From positions 1-64,000 of the forward strand of contig JAUNPK010000009.1 of assembly GCA_030536855.1 (NCBI GenBank): DNA of 64,000 bases. Reading direction: 5' to 3'. A program made the position numbers and the translations under genes. Below are positions 18,284-28,245 of this stretch, piece by piece (position 1 is the first letter of the stretch; every line of letters begins with the position of its first letter). The DNA comes from Eubacteriales bacterium (GTDB lineage Bacteria > Bacillota > Clostridia > Lachnospirales > Lachnospiraceae). Below the pieces are notes generated by a model, which saw nothing but the letters and a program-made list of their open reading frames with translations, was not told the DNA's origin and did no database searches.

Positions 18284-20121
18284 TGTTTGATTTAGTTGAG
18301 GAATTAAAGAAACTCCCGGATAAACCGGGAGTTTATATTATGCATGACAAGTACGACAATATTATATATATCGGGAAGGCAAAGATACTTAAGAATCGTG
18401 TAAGACAATATTTTCAAAACAGCAGAAATCTCTCTCCAAAGATAGTGCAGATGGTTTCCCATATTGAATATTTTGAATATATTATAACCGATTCGGAGCT
18501 TGAGGCCCTGGTCTTGGAATGCAACCTTATAAAGGAACACAGACCTAAATATAACACTATGCTTAAGGATGACAAAAGTTACCCTTTTATTAAGGTTACC
18601 GTGAATGAGGCATATCCAAGGGTTTTATTTGCAAGAAATATGAAACACGGAACAGGGAAATATTTCGGGCCATACACCTCAGCTTCGGCAGTTAAAGATA
18701 CCATAGAACTTCTGTGTAAAATATATAAAGTGAGGACATGCAACAGACAGCTCCCAAGGGATATAGGTAAGGACAGGCCCTGCCTTAATTATCATATAGA
18801 GCAGTGCAATGCACCCTGTCAGGGTTGTGTAGGAAAGGAAGAATACAGAAAAAATATTGATTCCGTAATAAGCTTTCTTAATGGCAATTATTCTGAAGTT
18901 ATGAAGGATTTAACAGAAAAAATGCAGGAAGCTTCCGAGGAGCTTCGGTTTGAGGAAGCGGCAAAATACAGGGATCTTCTTGCAAGTGTAAAGCAGGTAG
19001 CCCAAAAACAGAAGATTACTTCTGATGATGCCACAGACAGGGACGTTATTGCCTGTGCCATGGATAGAGAAGATGCTGTAGTTCAGGTGTTTTTCTTAAG
19101 ACAGGGAAAACTTCTGGGAAGAGACCATTTTCATATGAAAGTGGCAGTGGAAGATTCCCGTGCTACAATACTTTCAGAATTTGTGAAACAATATTATGGT
19201 GGAACACCATACATTCCTAATATAATCATGCTTCAGGAGGAAATTGAAGATTCTGAGGTTATTGCCCAGTGGCTTACAGAAAGAAAGAAGAAAAAGGTTT
19301 CAGTTGTAACTCCGAAGAAAGGTGACAAGGAGCGAATGGTGGAACTTGCCCATAAAAATGCTCTTATTGTTCTTAGTAAGGATGCAGAAAAGATTAAAAG
19401 GGAAGAAAAGAGAACTATTGGGGCAATGAATGAGATTGCAGGCTGGCTTGGACTTGAACAGATATGCAGAGCTGAGGCTTATGATATATCTAACACAGGC
19501 GGCGTGGAATCTGTGGGCTCTATGGTGGTGTTTGAAAATGGAAAGCCAAAAAAGAATGATTATCGAAAATTCAAGATAAAAACAGTAAAGGGACCAGATG
19601 ATTACAAGAGTATGAAAGAAGTCCTTACAAGACGTTTCCAACGGGGTATACGGGAACGCAGTGGAGAAGAGGATTCAAGAGGCTTTGGTGTATATCCGGA
19701 CATTATCATGATGGATGGTGGAAGAGGACAGGTTAATATTGCCCTTGATGTACTGAAAGAGTTAGATCTTCATATTCCGGTATGTGGAATGGTTAAGGAT
19801 GATAATCATAATACAAGGGGACTTTATTACAATAATGTGGAAATACCAATAGACAGACATAGTGAGGGATTTAAGCTGATAACAAGAATTCAGGATGAAG
19901 CCCACAGATTTGCAATTGAATATCACAGATCTTTAAGAGGGAAACTTCAGACTAATTCTGTTCTTGATGGAATTGAAGGAATCGGACCTGTAAGAAGAAA
20001 AGCCCTTATGAAACATTTTCTGGATATTGATAAAATACGTAATGCCACTGTGTCAGAACTTATGGAGACAGAAGGAATTACAGAAAATGTAGCACAAAAT
20101 ATTTATAAATACTTTCATTAA
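18283..20121 (+). CDS. uvrC: Excinuclease ABC subunit C
   Basis: A 612-residue nuclease that makes both incisions in nucleotide excision repair after UvrAB damage recognition. It has the N-terminal GIY-YIG domain ([20 protein letters not shown]), a Cys-rich segment ([16 protein letters not shown]), a UVR domain around residues 205-235, an RNase H-like C-terminal nuclease ([11 protein letters not shown] and [10 protein letters not shown]) and a terminal helix-hairpin-helix pair ([19 protein letters not shown]). Length and motifs are intact. The start codon overlaps the previous stop. Confidence 0.97.
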   Translation: MFDLVEELKKLPDKPGVYIMHDKYDNIIYIGKAKILKNRVRQYFQNSRNLSPKIVQMVSHIEYFEYIITDSELEALVLECNLIKEHRPKYNTMLKDDKSYPFIKVTVNEAYPRVLFARNMKHGTGKYFGPYTSASAVKDTIELLCKIYKVRTCNRQLPRDIGKDRPCLNYHIEQCNAPCQGCVGKEEYRKNIDSVISFLNGNYSEVMKDLTEKMQEASEELRFEEAAKYRDLLASVKQVAQKQKITSDDATDRDVIACAMDREDAVVQVFFLRQGKLLGRDHFHMKVAVEDSRATILSEFVKQYYGGTPYIPNIIMLQEEIEDSEVIAQWLTERKKKKVSVVTPKKGDKERMVELAHKNALIVLSKDAEKIKREEKRTIGAMNEIAGWLGLEQICRAEAYDISNTGGVESVGSMVVFENGKPKKNDYRKFKIKTVKGPDDYKSMKEVLTRRFQRGIRERSGEEDSRGFGVYPDIIMMDGGRGQVNIALDVLKELDLHIPVCGMVKDDNHNTRGLYYNNVEIPIDRHSEGFKLITRIQDEAHRFAIEYHRSLRGKLQTNSVLDGIEGIGPVRRKALMKHFLDIDKIRNATVSELMETEGITENVAQNIYKYFH

Positions 20122-20257
20122 CTAATGTTTATTTATCAATTAAGCTGTGATAAACTAATGGTGGGTTTACGCGGATAAAATCAGACGAGTCTGAGAATTT
20201 GTATTGTAGTTGCAGATGTTCAAATTAAGCTTTTGCAACCGGAAATGAGGTATAGAT

Positions 20258-21208
20258 ATGAACGGAAAAGAAAGAGTAAAGCTGTCAAAAGTTATAGAAA
20301 AGATGAATCTTGAAAATCTTACACCTGATATTGATGTGGGTGGTATATGGCTTAATATACCTGAGGTAAACAGACCTGCGCTGCAGCTTACAGGATTTTA
20401 CGATCAGTTTGATAATGACAGATTACAGATTATCGGAAATGTGGAGTATGCATATCTCTCAAGTCTCAGTGAAACAGAGAGATATGAAAGATACATGCAA
20501 TTGTTATCAAGTAATATTCCATGCCTTGTATTTTGCAGAAGTCTTCAGCCGGAACCAAAGGTTATAGAGCTTGCCTGTAAATATCAGATTCCGATTCTTA
20601 TGTCTGCACAGACTACATCTTCCTTCACGGCGGAAGTTATAAGATGGCTTAAAGTTCAGCTTGCTCCGTGTATAGTTATTCACGGGGTTCTTGTGGATGT
20701 TTACGGTGAAGGTGTTCTTATTACAGGAGAGAGTGGTATCGGTAAGAGCGAGGCGGCTTTGGAACTTCTAAAGAGAGGACACCGTCTGGTTACCGATGAT
20801 GCAGTTGAGATAAGAAAAGTAAGTGATGAAACTCTGGTGGGCTCTGCTCCCGGGGTTACAAAATATTTTATAGAGCTCAGAGGTATCGGTATTATAGATG
20901 TAAAGACTCTGTTTGGTGTTGAAAGCGTTAAGGAAAATCAGCAAATAGACATGGTTATTAAGCTGGAAGACTGGAACAAAGATAAAGAGTACGACAGACT
21001 GGGATTAGAGGAAGAGTATACGGAGTACCTTGGAAATAAGGTTGTTTGTCATTCACTTCCTGTAAGACCGGGTAGAAATCTCGCGGTAATTGTAGAGGCG
21101 GCCGCAGTAAATTACAGACAGAAAAAGATGGGCTATAATGCAGCCAAGGAGTTATACAAGAGAGTTCAGGAAAATCTTATGAAGGGTGATGATGAGGATG
21201 AGTTCTAA
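20258..21208 (+). CDS. hprK: HPr kinase/phosphorylase
   Basis: A 316-residue bifunctional enzyme that phosphorylates or dephosphorylates HPr at Ser46 and thereby controls CcpA-dependent carbon catabolite repression. The Walker A motif is GESGIGKS (about residues 157-164), followed by the family signature around HRLVTDDAVEIR and the C-terminal ELRGIGIIDVKTLFG. Its 3' end overlaps the start of the glucokinase gene by about 17 bp, a carbon-control pairing. Confidence 0.96.
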   Translation: MNGKERVKLSKVIEKMNLENLTPDIDVGGIWLNIPEVNRPALQLTGFYDQFDNDRLQIIGNVEYAYLSSLSETERYERYMQLLSSNIPCLVFCRSLQPEPKVIELACKYQIPILMSAQTTSSFTAEVIRWLKVQLAPCIVIHGVLVDVYGEGVLITGESGIGKSEAALELLKRGHRLVTDDAVEIRKVSDETLVGSAPGVTKYFIELRGIGIIDVKTLFGVESVKENQQIDMVIKLEDWNKDKEYDRLGLEEEYTEYLGNKVVCHSLPVRPGRNLAVIVEAAAVNYRQKKMGYNAAKELYKRVQENLMKGDDEDEF

Positions 21209-22148
21209 AGAGCAGGTTGTTTTTGGTATAGATGTGGGTGGAACAACGTGTAAGTGCGGACTTTTCCGAATGGATGGGGAATTGATTTCCAAAAATGAGA
21301 TTCCTACCAGAAAAGATGAAGGTGGAAAATATATTCTCTATGATATAAGAGATTATATTGATATGGAATTAAGCGAAAAAGGAATAGATAAATCTCAGGT
21401 GGCAGGAATAGGTATAGGTGTACCGGGGCCTGTTACAGACGATGGAACAGTTAATAAATGTATCAACCTGGGATGGGGAGTATTTAATGTATCAAAAACC
21501 TTAAGTGATATTACAGGTATTCCCGTGAAAGTGGGAAATGATGCCAACATGGCTGCTCTTGGCGAGTTTTATGACGGAGGAGCCAGAGAGTATTCCAGCG
21601 TTGTTCTTGTGACAATAGGAACCGGTGTTGGAGGTGGAGTTATTATTAACGGCAAACCGGTGTGTGGTTATAATGGTGCCGCTGCGGAGCTGGGACATCT
21701 GCCGGTTGTGGAGGATGAGACAGAATACTGCAATTGCGGCAAAAAGGGATGCCTTGAGCAGGTAGCCTCAGCAACAGGAATTGTGAGGGCAGCAACAAGG
21801 ATGTTAAATGCAACAGATACGCCATCATCCTTAAGAGAAGTACCTTTTATATCGGCTAAAGTTATATTTGATGAGGCGAAGGCCGGAGATTCAGTTGCCA
21901 TAAGTGTTACAGAATACGTGTGCAGATATCTGGGAAAGGGACTTGCCTGCGCTGCAGGTATGGTGGACCCGGAGTGCATCTGTATTGGGGGAGGCGTTTC
22001 GGCAGCAGGAGAGTATCTTATTAATCTGGTTGAAAAGTATTATAAAGAATATGTGTTTCATCCATGTAAGGAAACTAGGATTGTGAGAGCAGAATTAGGG
22101 AATGATGCAGGGATGTATGGTGCAGCCAGATTAGCGATGACTGTATAG
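21192..22148 (+). CDS. ROK-family glucokinase
   Basis: A 318-residue sugar kinase, most likely glucokinase feeding glycolysis. The cluster of possible starts (GTG 21186, ATG 21189, 21192 and 21198) is unresolved; 21192 best fits AAGGG spacing. The phosphate-binding motif is FGIDVGGTTCKCG, the catalytic base lies in VGNDANMAALGE, and the ROK zinc motif is CNCGKKGCLEQ. It overlaps the end of hprK, so the two are translationally coupled. Confidence 0.92.
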   Translation: MRMSSKEQVVFGIDVGGTTCKCGLFRMDGELISKNEIPTRKDEGGKYILYDIRDYIDMELSEKGIDKSQVAGIGIGVPGPVTDDGTVNKCINLGWGVFNVSKTLSDITGIPVKVGNDANMAALGEFYDGGAREYSSVVLVTIGTGVGGGVIINGKPVCGYNGAAAELGHLPVVEDETEYCNCGKKGCLEQVASATGIVRAATRMLNATDTPSSLREVPFISAKVIFDEAKAGDSVAISVTEYVCRYLGKGLACAAGMVDPECICIGGGVSAAGEYLINLVEKYYKEYVFHPCKETRIVRAELGNDAGMYGAARLAMTV

Positions 22149-22184
22149 TATGAAAAATCATGCTGATGGAGTGATTTTATAATG
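22149..22184 (+). repeat. Relic of a small palindromic repeat with a mini-ORF
   Basis: Directly after the glucokinase stop, TAGTATG begins a short hairpin (AAAAATCA paired with TGATTTT) that could encode MKNHADGVIL and stop at 22180-22182. The first 23 bases match the start of the repeat at 29303-29443 (minus strand) with two mismatches, including the same TAGTATG stop-start overlap and the peptide prefix M(E/K)NHAD. This is best read as a truncated copy of the same repeat family. Confidence 0.55.
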
Positions 22185-22212
22185 TTAAATTTGAAATAGA
22201 AAGAGGCAGGAT

Positions 22213-23127
22213 ATGGATAGACAGGAAATTAAGAGTATGCTGGAGTCTATTGTAGGAGAATCCGGCGTAAAGATTGACGAACCTATGAATATCCACACAA
22301 CATTTAAAATAGGCGGTGTGGCAGATTATTTTGTCACACCTTCTTCTGTTGATGAGTTACAATCGGTTATCACATTTTTGAAAAAATCAGATATAGTATA
22401 TTTTATTATAGGTAACGGAAGTAATCTGCTTGTAAGTGACGATGGGTTCAGGGGTGTTATAATCCAGTTGAATGATACATTTGACGGATGCGAATTTATT
22501 GACGATACAACAGTAGAGGTTATGGCAGGTATGCTGATGTCCCGTTTGGGAAACAGGCTGGCCAAGAAAGGAATCGGAGGCTTCGAATTTGCCACGGGAA
22601 TTCCGGGAACCATAGGTGGTGCTGTACGTATGAATGCCGGTGCTTACGGTGGAGAGATGAAAGATATAGTTGTAAGTGCTAAGGTTTTAGACAGTGACTG
22701 CAATCTTATGGAAATCAGTGCAGATAAGCTGGAGTTTGGGTATAGAACCAGTAGTATTGTAAAGAATAATTATACGGTTGTCAGTGTTGTTCTTAAGCTT
22801 GAGAAAGATGAACCTGATAAGATAAAAGCAAGAATTAAGGAACTTTCTGTGAAGAGAAGAGAAAAACAGCCTTTGGAATATCCCAGTGCCGGAAGTACAT
22901 TTAAACGGCCTGAGGGAAATTTTGCAGCAAAGCTTATTGAGGATGCAGGGCTTAAAGGCGCATCGGTAGGTGGAGCTTTAGTTTCTACAAAGCATGCAGG
23001 CTTTGTGGTGAATAAAGGCGGAGCCACGGCAAAGGACGTGTGTGAACTGACCGACAGGATAAAACAGGAGGTTATGACAAAGTTTGGTGTGAAATTGGAG
23101 TTGGAAGTTGTAAAACTTGGTTTCTGA
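22213..23127 (+). CDS. murB: UDP-N-acetylenolpyruvoylglucosamine reductase
   Basis: A 304-residue FAD enzyme that reduces UDP-GlcNAc-enolpyruvate to UDP-MurNAc in peptidoglycan synthesis. The FAD-binding loops are FIIGNGSNLLVSDDGF and GIPGTIGGAVRMNAGAYGGE. The catalytic serine lies in YPSAGSTFKRPEGNFAAKLIEDAGLKG, and the C-terminal HAGFVVNKGGATAKDV is diagnostic. Length and layout fit type II MurB. It lies upstream of rapZ and whiA, the usual clostridial order. Confidence 0.96.
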   Translation: MDRQEIKSMLESIVGESGVKIDEPMNIHTTFKIGGVADYFVTPSSVDELQSVITFLKKSDIVYFIIGNGSNLLVSDDGFRGVIIQLNDTFDGCEFIDDTTVEVMAGMLMSRLGNRLAKKGIGGFEFATGIPGTIGGAVRMNAGAYGGEMKDIVVSAKVLDSDCNLMEISADKLEFGYRTSSIVKNNYTVVSVVLKLEKDEPDKIKARIKELSVKRREKQPLEYPSAGSTFKRPEGNFAAKLIEDAGLKGASVGGALVSTKHAGFVVNKGGATAKDVCELTDRIKQEVMTKFGVKLELEVVKLGF

Positions 23128-23157
23128 TTTAAAATGTAAATCTATGGAGTGGTACTT

Positions 23158-24027
23158 ATGAAGATGGTTATTGTGACAGGTATGTCGGGAGCAGGAAAAT
23201 CAACAGCACTTAATGTATTGGAGGATGAGGGATATTATTGTGTTGATAATATGCCGATTTCCCTCATACCGAAGTTTGCTGAACTGGCCGATGCCAAGGA
23301 AGACGGATATACCAATATTGCTTTGGGAGTTGACATAAGAAGTGGACATGCATTGGTGGAACTTGATTCAGTTTTAGACGAAATGACAGAGAAAAAATAC
23401 AATTATTCTATTCTCTATCTTGAGTCAAGCGATGAAGTGCTGATTAAGAGATTTAAGGAAACCAGACGTTCACATCCGCTGGCTAAGGATGGACGTGTGG
23501 ATAAGGCTATATGTCAGGAAAGAGAACAGATGCGTTTTCTTAAGGAGAGAGCGGATGTTATCGTGGATACAAGCCAGCTTCTCACAAGAGAATTAAGGGC
23601 TGAGCTTCAAAAGATTATATTTGGAAAGCATAAATTTAATAATCTTTTTGTTACAGTATTGTCTTTCGGATTTAAGTACGGAATTCCGGCAGATGCAGAT
23701 CTTGTATTTGATGTGAGATTTCTGCCTAATCCATATTATATCGATGAACTAAAGTATTTGACAGGAAATGATAAGCCTATACAGGATTTTGTAATGGGGT
23801 CGGAAGAGGCAAAGGAGTTTCTGACCAGAATAGACGGACTTATAAAATTCCTTCTGCCTAATTATGTAAAAGAAGGTAAGACAAGCCTTGTAATTGCTAT
23901 CGGATGTACCGGAGGCAAACACAGATCTGTCACTCTTGCAAATGCAATAGCAGATATAATAAAGAAAACAGAGTACGGATGTAAGGTGGAGCACAGAGAT
24001 ATAGAGAAGGATGCCAGAAGAAAGTGA
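23158..24027 (+). CDS. rapZ: RNase adapter/nucleotide-binding protein RapZ (YvcJ)
   Basis: A 289-residue P-loop protein. ATG 23158 has GGAG eight bases upstream; GTG 23149 overlaps that site. Walker A is VTGMSGAGKSTA, and the C-terminal domain carries IAIGCTGGKHRSVTLA. In Gram-positives (YvcJ) it links amino-sugar/wall metabolism with RNA and competence control; the RNase E adapter role is from enterobacteria. It is followed 7 bp later by whiA, a conserved pair. Confidence 0.94.
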   Translation: MKMVIVTGMSGAGKSTALNVLEDEGYYCVDNMPISLIPKFAELADAKEDGYTNIALGVDIRSGHALVELDSVLDEMTEKKYNYSILYLESSDEVLIKRFKETRRSHPLAKDGRVDKAICQEREQMRFLKERADVIVDTSQLLTRELRAELQKIIFGKHKFNNLFVTVLSFGFKYGIPADADLVFDVRFLPNPYYIDELKYLTGNDKPIQDFVMGSEEAKEFLTRIDGLIKFLLPNYVKEGKTSLVIAIGCTGGKHRSVTLANAIADIIKKTEYGCKVEHRDIEKDARRK

Positions 24028-24034
24028 GGAAGGA

Positions 24035-24979
24035 ATGTCTTTTTCATCAGAAGTCAAAAAAGAGCTGGAAGGAAAAATTGATTCGGCAAGACATTGTCAA
24101 ATTGCCGAATTTGCTGCCATTATGGGAATGTCAGGACGTGTGCGAAGAAGTAGTGGCGGAGATATACAGATAGAATTAATAACCGAGAACGAGATTGCAA
24201 GGAGTAAATTTGTAGCCTTGCTAATAAAAATTTTTAATATGGAACAGACAGATATCATAGAACTGTCTGTTGAAGGTAAATCTTCAAGTCTGATTGTTGC
24301 AGACCCTGTGTATGTTGCCAAAATTCTTCAGACGCTGAAGTGGACGGATGACACATTTGATACAATTGAGCCGGTATTTGTTGATCCCCGTATTGTTCAG
24401 AAAGATTGTTGCAAGAAATCATTTATCAGAGGTGCATTTATATCAGCAGGATCAATAAGTGATCCTAATAAATTCTACCACTATGAGATAGTGTGCAATT
24501 ATGAGGAAGATGCAGAGAGTCTCAAGGAGATGCTGTGCTTCTTTGATTTGGATGCAAAGGTAACAACCAGAAAGAACAGCTATATTGTTTATATGAAAGA
24601 AGGAAACAATATAACTGATGCTTTGAATCTTATGGGAGCTTATATTTCCCAGATGAATCTGTACAATGTTATGATTCTTAAGGATATGAGAAATGATGTT
24701 AACAGAAAGGTTAACTGCGAGACCGCCAATCTTAACAAGACTGTGGCTGCGGCAGTTAAACAGATTAAGGATATTGAATATATCAGTAGCACTGTGGGAC
24801 TTGACGCTCTTAAAGATAATCTTAAACAGGTAGCAATCATAAGGCTTGAAAATCAGGATATGAGTCTAAAAGATATAGGTGACCTACTTGATCCGCCTGT
24901 GGGAAAGTCAGGAGTCAATCATCGTTTAAGGAAGATAAGCGAAATTGCCGACGAAATAAGATTATCAAGAGGGGATTGA
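24035..24979 (+). CDS. whiA: DNA-binding protein WhiA
   Basis: A 314-residue regulator. ATG 24035 gives the family N-terminus MSFSSEVKKELEG and follows AGGA; ATG 24011 lies inside rapZ. It has a degenerate LAGLIDADG homing-endonuclease fold (GAFISAGSISDPNKFYHYEI) and a C-terminal helix-turn-helix (SLKDIGDLLDPPVGKSGVNHRLRKI). In Firmicutes it affects cell division and chromosome segregation. It is the last gene of the murB-rapZ-whiA run. Confidence 0.95.
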   Translation: MSFSSEVKKELEGKIDSARHCQIAEFAAIMGMSGRVRRSSGGDIQIELITENEIARSKFVALLIKIFNMEQTDIIELSVEGKSSSLIVADPVYVAKILQTLKWTDDTFDTIEPVFVDPRIVQKDCCKKSFIRGAFISAGSISDPNKFYHYEIVCNYEEDAESLKEMLCFFDLDAKVTTRKNSYIVYMKEGNNITDALNLMGAYISQMNLYNVMILKDMRNDVNRKVNCETANLNKTVAAAVKQIKDIEYISSTVGLDALKDNLKQVAIIRLENQDMSLKDIGDLLDPPVGKSGVNHRLRKISEIADEIRLSRGD

Positions 24980-25057
24980 CAAGAAGAGTATAATAAATGT
25001 TAGGAAATTTTTAAGTTTTTACAGGCTGTTATTACAGCAGAAATGGAGTAAAGAATA

Positions 25058-26248
25058 ATGACAAAAGTAGATATAATTTCAGGATTTTTAGGAGCAGGAA
25101 AGACAACGCTTATCAGCAAACTTTTAAAAGAGGCTTTTAAGGGTGAGCAGGTAGTCCTTATTGAGAATGAGTTTGGAGAAATTGGTATTGATGGCGGTTT
25201 CTTAAAAGAAGCCGGTGTTGAGATAAGAGAGATGAATTCAGGCTGTATCTGCTGCTCACTGGTAGGAGATTTTGGTACATCATTAAAGGAAGTTGTTGAT
25301 ACTTATCATCCGGACAGAATTATTATTGAGCCATCGGGAGTAGGCAAGCTTTCTGATGTTATCAAGGCTGTTAAGGACCTTCATATTGAGAATGAAATTA
25401 AGCTTAATAGTGCATCAACTGTAGCAGATGCATCTAAGGTAAAGGTATATATGAAGAACTTTGGAGAGTTCTTCAATAACCAGATTGAACATGCAGGAAC
25501 TATTATTTTAAGCAGAACTCAGAATGTTACAGATGCAAAATTAAAGACTGCAATTGAATTAATCAGAACAGTAAATAAGGATGCCCATATCATTACAACT
25601 CCATGGGATGATATCAGCGGCGAGCAGATATTGGGTGCTATGGAAAATGTTACAAATCTTGAGCTGGAAATGCTTGCTGAGGCAGCTTCAAAAGCAGCTG
25701 AGGAGCACGAACATCACCATCATCATGACGGAGAATGCTGCTGCGGACATCACCATGATGAAGAGGGGCATGACCACGACCACCACCATGATGAAGAGGA
25801 GCACGAACATCATCACCATCATGACCATGAGCATGAACACCATCACGACCATGAATGTGACCATGACCATGAACACCATCATGATCACGACCATGAGCAT
25901 CATCATGATGGAGAATGCTGTTGCGGACATCACCATGATGAAGAGGGACATGAGCACCATCATCACCATGCAGATGATGTATTTACAAGCTGGGGAACTG
26001 AGACACCTAACAAGTATGACAGGGAAGAGCTGGATGAAATTTTAAGAAAACTTTCAGAGACAGAAGAATACGGAAATATTCTTCGTTCTAAGGGTATGAT
26101 TCCATGTACGGACGGAACATGGATGTATTTTGATTTAGTACCTGAAGAATATGAAATTCGTGAAGGTAATGCTGATTTCACAGGAAGAATTTGTGTAATT
26201 GGTGCAGATCTTAAGGAAGATGCTCTTAAGGAATTGTTCAGAATTTAA
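25058..26248 (+). CDS. COG0523 GTPase metallochaperone with a very large His-rich insert
   Basis: A 396-residue CobW-family G3E GTPase. It has Walker A GFLGAGKTT, the family metal motif GCICC (here NSGCICCSLVGDF) and a C-terminal CobW_C domain. Between about residues 214 and 305 sits an insert with some 45 histidines by my count, including two copies of DGECCCGHHHDEEGH. This must be a metal buffer or transfer segment, probably for zinc, nickel or cobalt. The next gene is a second P-loop protein with a YcgQ-type tail, which favours zinc. No Zur box is certain upstream. Confidence 0.9.
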   Translation: MTKVDIISGFLGAGKTTLISKLLKEAFKGEQVVLIENEFGEIGIDGGFLKEAGVEIREMNSGCICCSLVGDFGTSLKEVVDTYHPDRIIIEPSGVGKLSDVIKAVKDLHIENEIKLNSASTVADASKVKVYMKNFGEFFNNQIEHAGTIILSRTQNVTDAKLKTAIELIRTVNKDAHIITTPWDDISGEQILGAMENVTNLELEMLAEAASKAAEEHEHHHHHDGECCCGHHHDEEGHDHDHHHDEEEHEHHHHHDHEHEHHHDHECDHDHEHHHDHDHEHHHDGECCCGHHHDEEGHEHHHHHADDVFTSWGTETPNKYDREELDEILRKLSETEEYGNILRSKGMIPCTDGTWMYFDLVPEEYEIREGNADFTGRICVIGADLKEDALKELFRI

Positions 26249-26284
26249 TTTAGTAATATCATTTTGGGCAGAATGGAGAAATTT

Positions 26285-27235
26285 ATGGCACAACAGGAAG
26301 AATATCAGATTCCAATATTTTTAATAAATGGACAGTTAGATAGCGGAAAGACAAAATTTATATCAGATACCATTGCTATGGGTCAGTTCGCTGAGGCACA
26401 GAAGAAGCTCTTAATCGTCTGCGAAGAAGGAGAGGAAGAGTATAGCGAGAAACTTCTTAAAGACAACGGTATTGATATGGTTGTTCTTGAGAAAGAAGAG
26501 TTTACAGAAGAAAAGCTTAAAGAACTTGATAAGCAGTATGATCCATGGATTGTTATTGTTGAGTACAATGGTATGTGGGAGCCTTCTTTGATAGGTGAAA
26601 CCGCAAAACCCAGGGGATGGCAGATATATCAGTCAATTACCCTTATTGATGCATGTTCTTTTAACCTTCAGTGGAACAATATGAGGTCCATAATTGCAGA
26701 ATCAGTTAAATATGCAGATTTGGTAATATTCAACAGAAGCAAGTCGGGAATGGATCTGGGAAGTTACAGAAGAAGTATGAGAGCTCTTAATCCATCACTT
26801 CAGATAGTATTTGAGGATGACAAGGGAGAAATGCTTTCAATTGCAGAGCAGCTTCCTTATGACGTAAATGCTCCAATTATTGAAGTTGATGATGGTGACT
26901 ATGGAATATGGTACATGGATGTATCGGAAAGACCTGAGATATATGTAGGCAAAAAGGTAAGATTTAAAGGACAGGTTCTTAAAAATAAGTATTTTAAGGA
27001 TAAAAATTTTGTGCCCGGTCGTAAGGTAATGACCTGCTGTGCAGATGATACCCAGTTTATCGGTTACATCAGTTTTTATGATAATATAGCGTCTTTAGAA
27101 AACAGACAGTGGGTGTGGGTAACGGCAACCATTAAGAATGAATTCCAGATGGCTTACAAAAAGAAAGGTCCTGTTCTTTATGCAGAGACAGTTGAACCGG
27201 CAGAGCCACCTGTAGAAGAAATGGTTTATTTCTAG
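26285..27235 (+). CDS. CobW-like P-loop protein fused to a YcgQ/DUF1980-like domain
   Basis: A 316-residue protein. ATG 26285 has GGAG six bases upstream. The N-terminal half is a GTPase of the CobW type with Walker A NGQLDSGKT but without the GCICC metal motif. The C-terminal 110 residues (VGKKVRFKGQVLKNKYF, then VPGRKVMTCCADDTQFIGY, WVWVTATIKNE and a proline-rich end) resemble the soluble tail of Bacillus YcgQ (DUF1980), the partner of the YcgR permease. The pairing with the His-rich GTPase suggests metal homeostasis. The domain call is by eye and needs a profile search. Confidence 0.7.
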   Translation: MAQQEEYQIPIFLINGQLDSGKTKFISDTIAMGQFAEAQKKLLIVCEEGEEEYSEKLLKDNGIDMVVLEKEEFTEEKLKELDKQYDPWIVIVEYNGMWEPSLIGETAKPRGWQIYQSITLIDACSFNLQWNNMRSIIAESVKYADLVIFNRSKSGMDLGSYRRSMRALNPSLQIVFEDDKGEMLSIAEQLPYDVNAPIIEVDDGDYGIWYMDVSERPEIYVGKKVRFKGQVLKNKYFKDKNFVPGRKVMTCCADDTQFIGYISFYDNIASLENRQWVWVTATIKNEFQMAYKKKGPVLYAETVEPAEPPVEEMVYF

Positions 27236-27255
27236 GATAGGGAAGATACAGTATT

Positions 27256-28206
27256 ATGATACAAGACATTTTTCCAAGTAAACTTAATATCCGGTATGTA
27301 AATGAAACCCCCGAAGAAAGAGATTATATCTTTTTCTTTGAGGGTTCATCTGTATTGGCAAAACCTGAGGAGGATTTTGACTGCGAGTGCCCGGAAAAGG
27401 GAGTTGTGGAATATCCACAATATAAGGATTTTTTAATGGGTATAACTTCCGGGGAAAATGAGGATTCTGTGGATAACTACAGCTTCACTTATCTGTTTTC
27501 TGTGGATGACAATAAGTATTTTCTATGTGAGAGGACAGAAGAACTCCTAAAGGGTCAGTTTGCAGGTGAAATGGCTGACAGCGGACTTCACAGAGAGTTC
27601 AAATCCATAATTGAGGGATATGAATTTATTGGAGTTAATATTTTCCGAAAGGCGCAACCTAAAGCTACAGCCTATGCAGCAATCACAGCTTACCATTTAT
27701 ACGGATGGTACAGGGATAACAGATTTTGCGGAAGATGCGGAAGCAGAACCCTACATGATGACAGGGAGAGAATGATAAAATGTTCCTGCTGCGGTAATAT
27801 GATATTTCCTAAAATTTGTCCTGCAGTTATTGTCGCAGTAACCAACAAAGATAAAATTCTTCTAACAAAGTATGCGGGAAGGACTTACAAGAATTATGCC
27901 CTTATTGCAGGCTTTAATGAGGTTGGAGAAACCCTGGAGGAGACGGTTATAAGGGAAGTAAAGGAAGAAGTTGGTCTTGATGTAAAGAATATTACTTATT
28001 ATAAGAGCCAGCCCTGGGGCTTAAGCGGCTCTGTTCTTGCGGGATACTATTGTGAGGTGGACGGAAACATAGATATAACCCTACAGGAGGATGAGCTTTC
28101 TTTCGGTAAATGGTTTAAGGCATCGGAGCTTGACGTGGAGGATGATGGAATCAGCCTTACACGTGAGATGATAGGAAAGTTTAAAAAAGATAATACAAAT
28201 ATGTAA
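27256..28206 (+). CDS. NudC-type NAD(H) pyrophosphatase
   Basis: A 316-residue Nudix hydrolase. It has a zinc ribbon with two Cys pairs (CGRCGSRTLHDDRERMIKCSCCG), then FPKICPAVIVAVT, the Nudix box GFNEVGETLEETVIREVKEEVGLD and a downstream SQPWGLSGSVLAGY motif. The last resembles the SQPWPFP specificity motif of NAD(H) diphosphatases but differs at PF. It could also act in RNA de-NADding, as E. coli NudC does. It follows the metal genes by 20 bp. Confidence 0.88.
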   Translation: MIQDIFPSKLNIRYVNETPEERDYIFFFEGSSVLAKPEEDFDCECPEKGVVEYPQYKDFLMGITSGENEDSVDNYSFTYLFSVDDNKYFLCERTEELLKGQFAGEMADSGLHREFKSIIEGYEFIGVNIFRKAQPKATAYAAITAYHLYGWYRDNRFCGRCGSRTLHDDRERMIKCSCCGNMIFPKICPAVIVAVTNKDKILLTKYAGRTYKNYALIAGFNEVGETLEETVIREVKEEVGLDVKNITYYKSQPWGLSGSVLAGYYCEVDGNIDITLQEDELSFGKWFKASELDVEDDGISLTREMIGKFKKDNTNM

Positions 28207-28210
28207 ATAA

Positions 28211-28245
28211 ACATCTTGGAAAATCCATTATTTCCAAGATGTTTT
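28211..28245. terminator. Bidirectional terminator
   Basis: A perfect 12-bp stem (28211-28222 with 28231-28242) lies between two convergent genes and has T tracts on both strands. The stop codon of the minus-strand GH25 gene falls inside the loop. Confidence 0.85.

Noticed and set aside
25581..26045. Met/Thr/Ile-rich frames overlapping the His-rich GTPase on both strands
   Set aside because: They are frame shadows of CAC/CAT/GAC repeats in the GTPase gene and have no ribosome sites.
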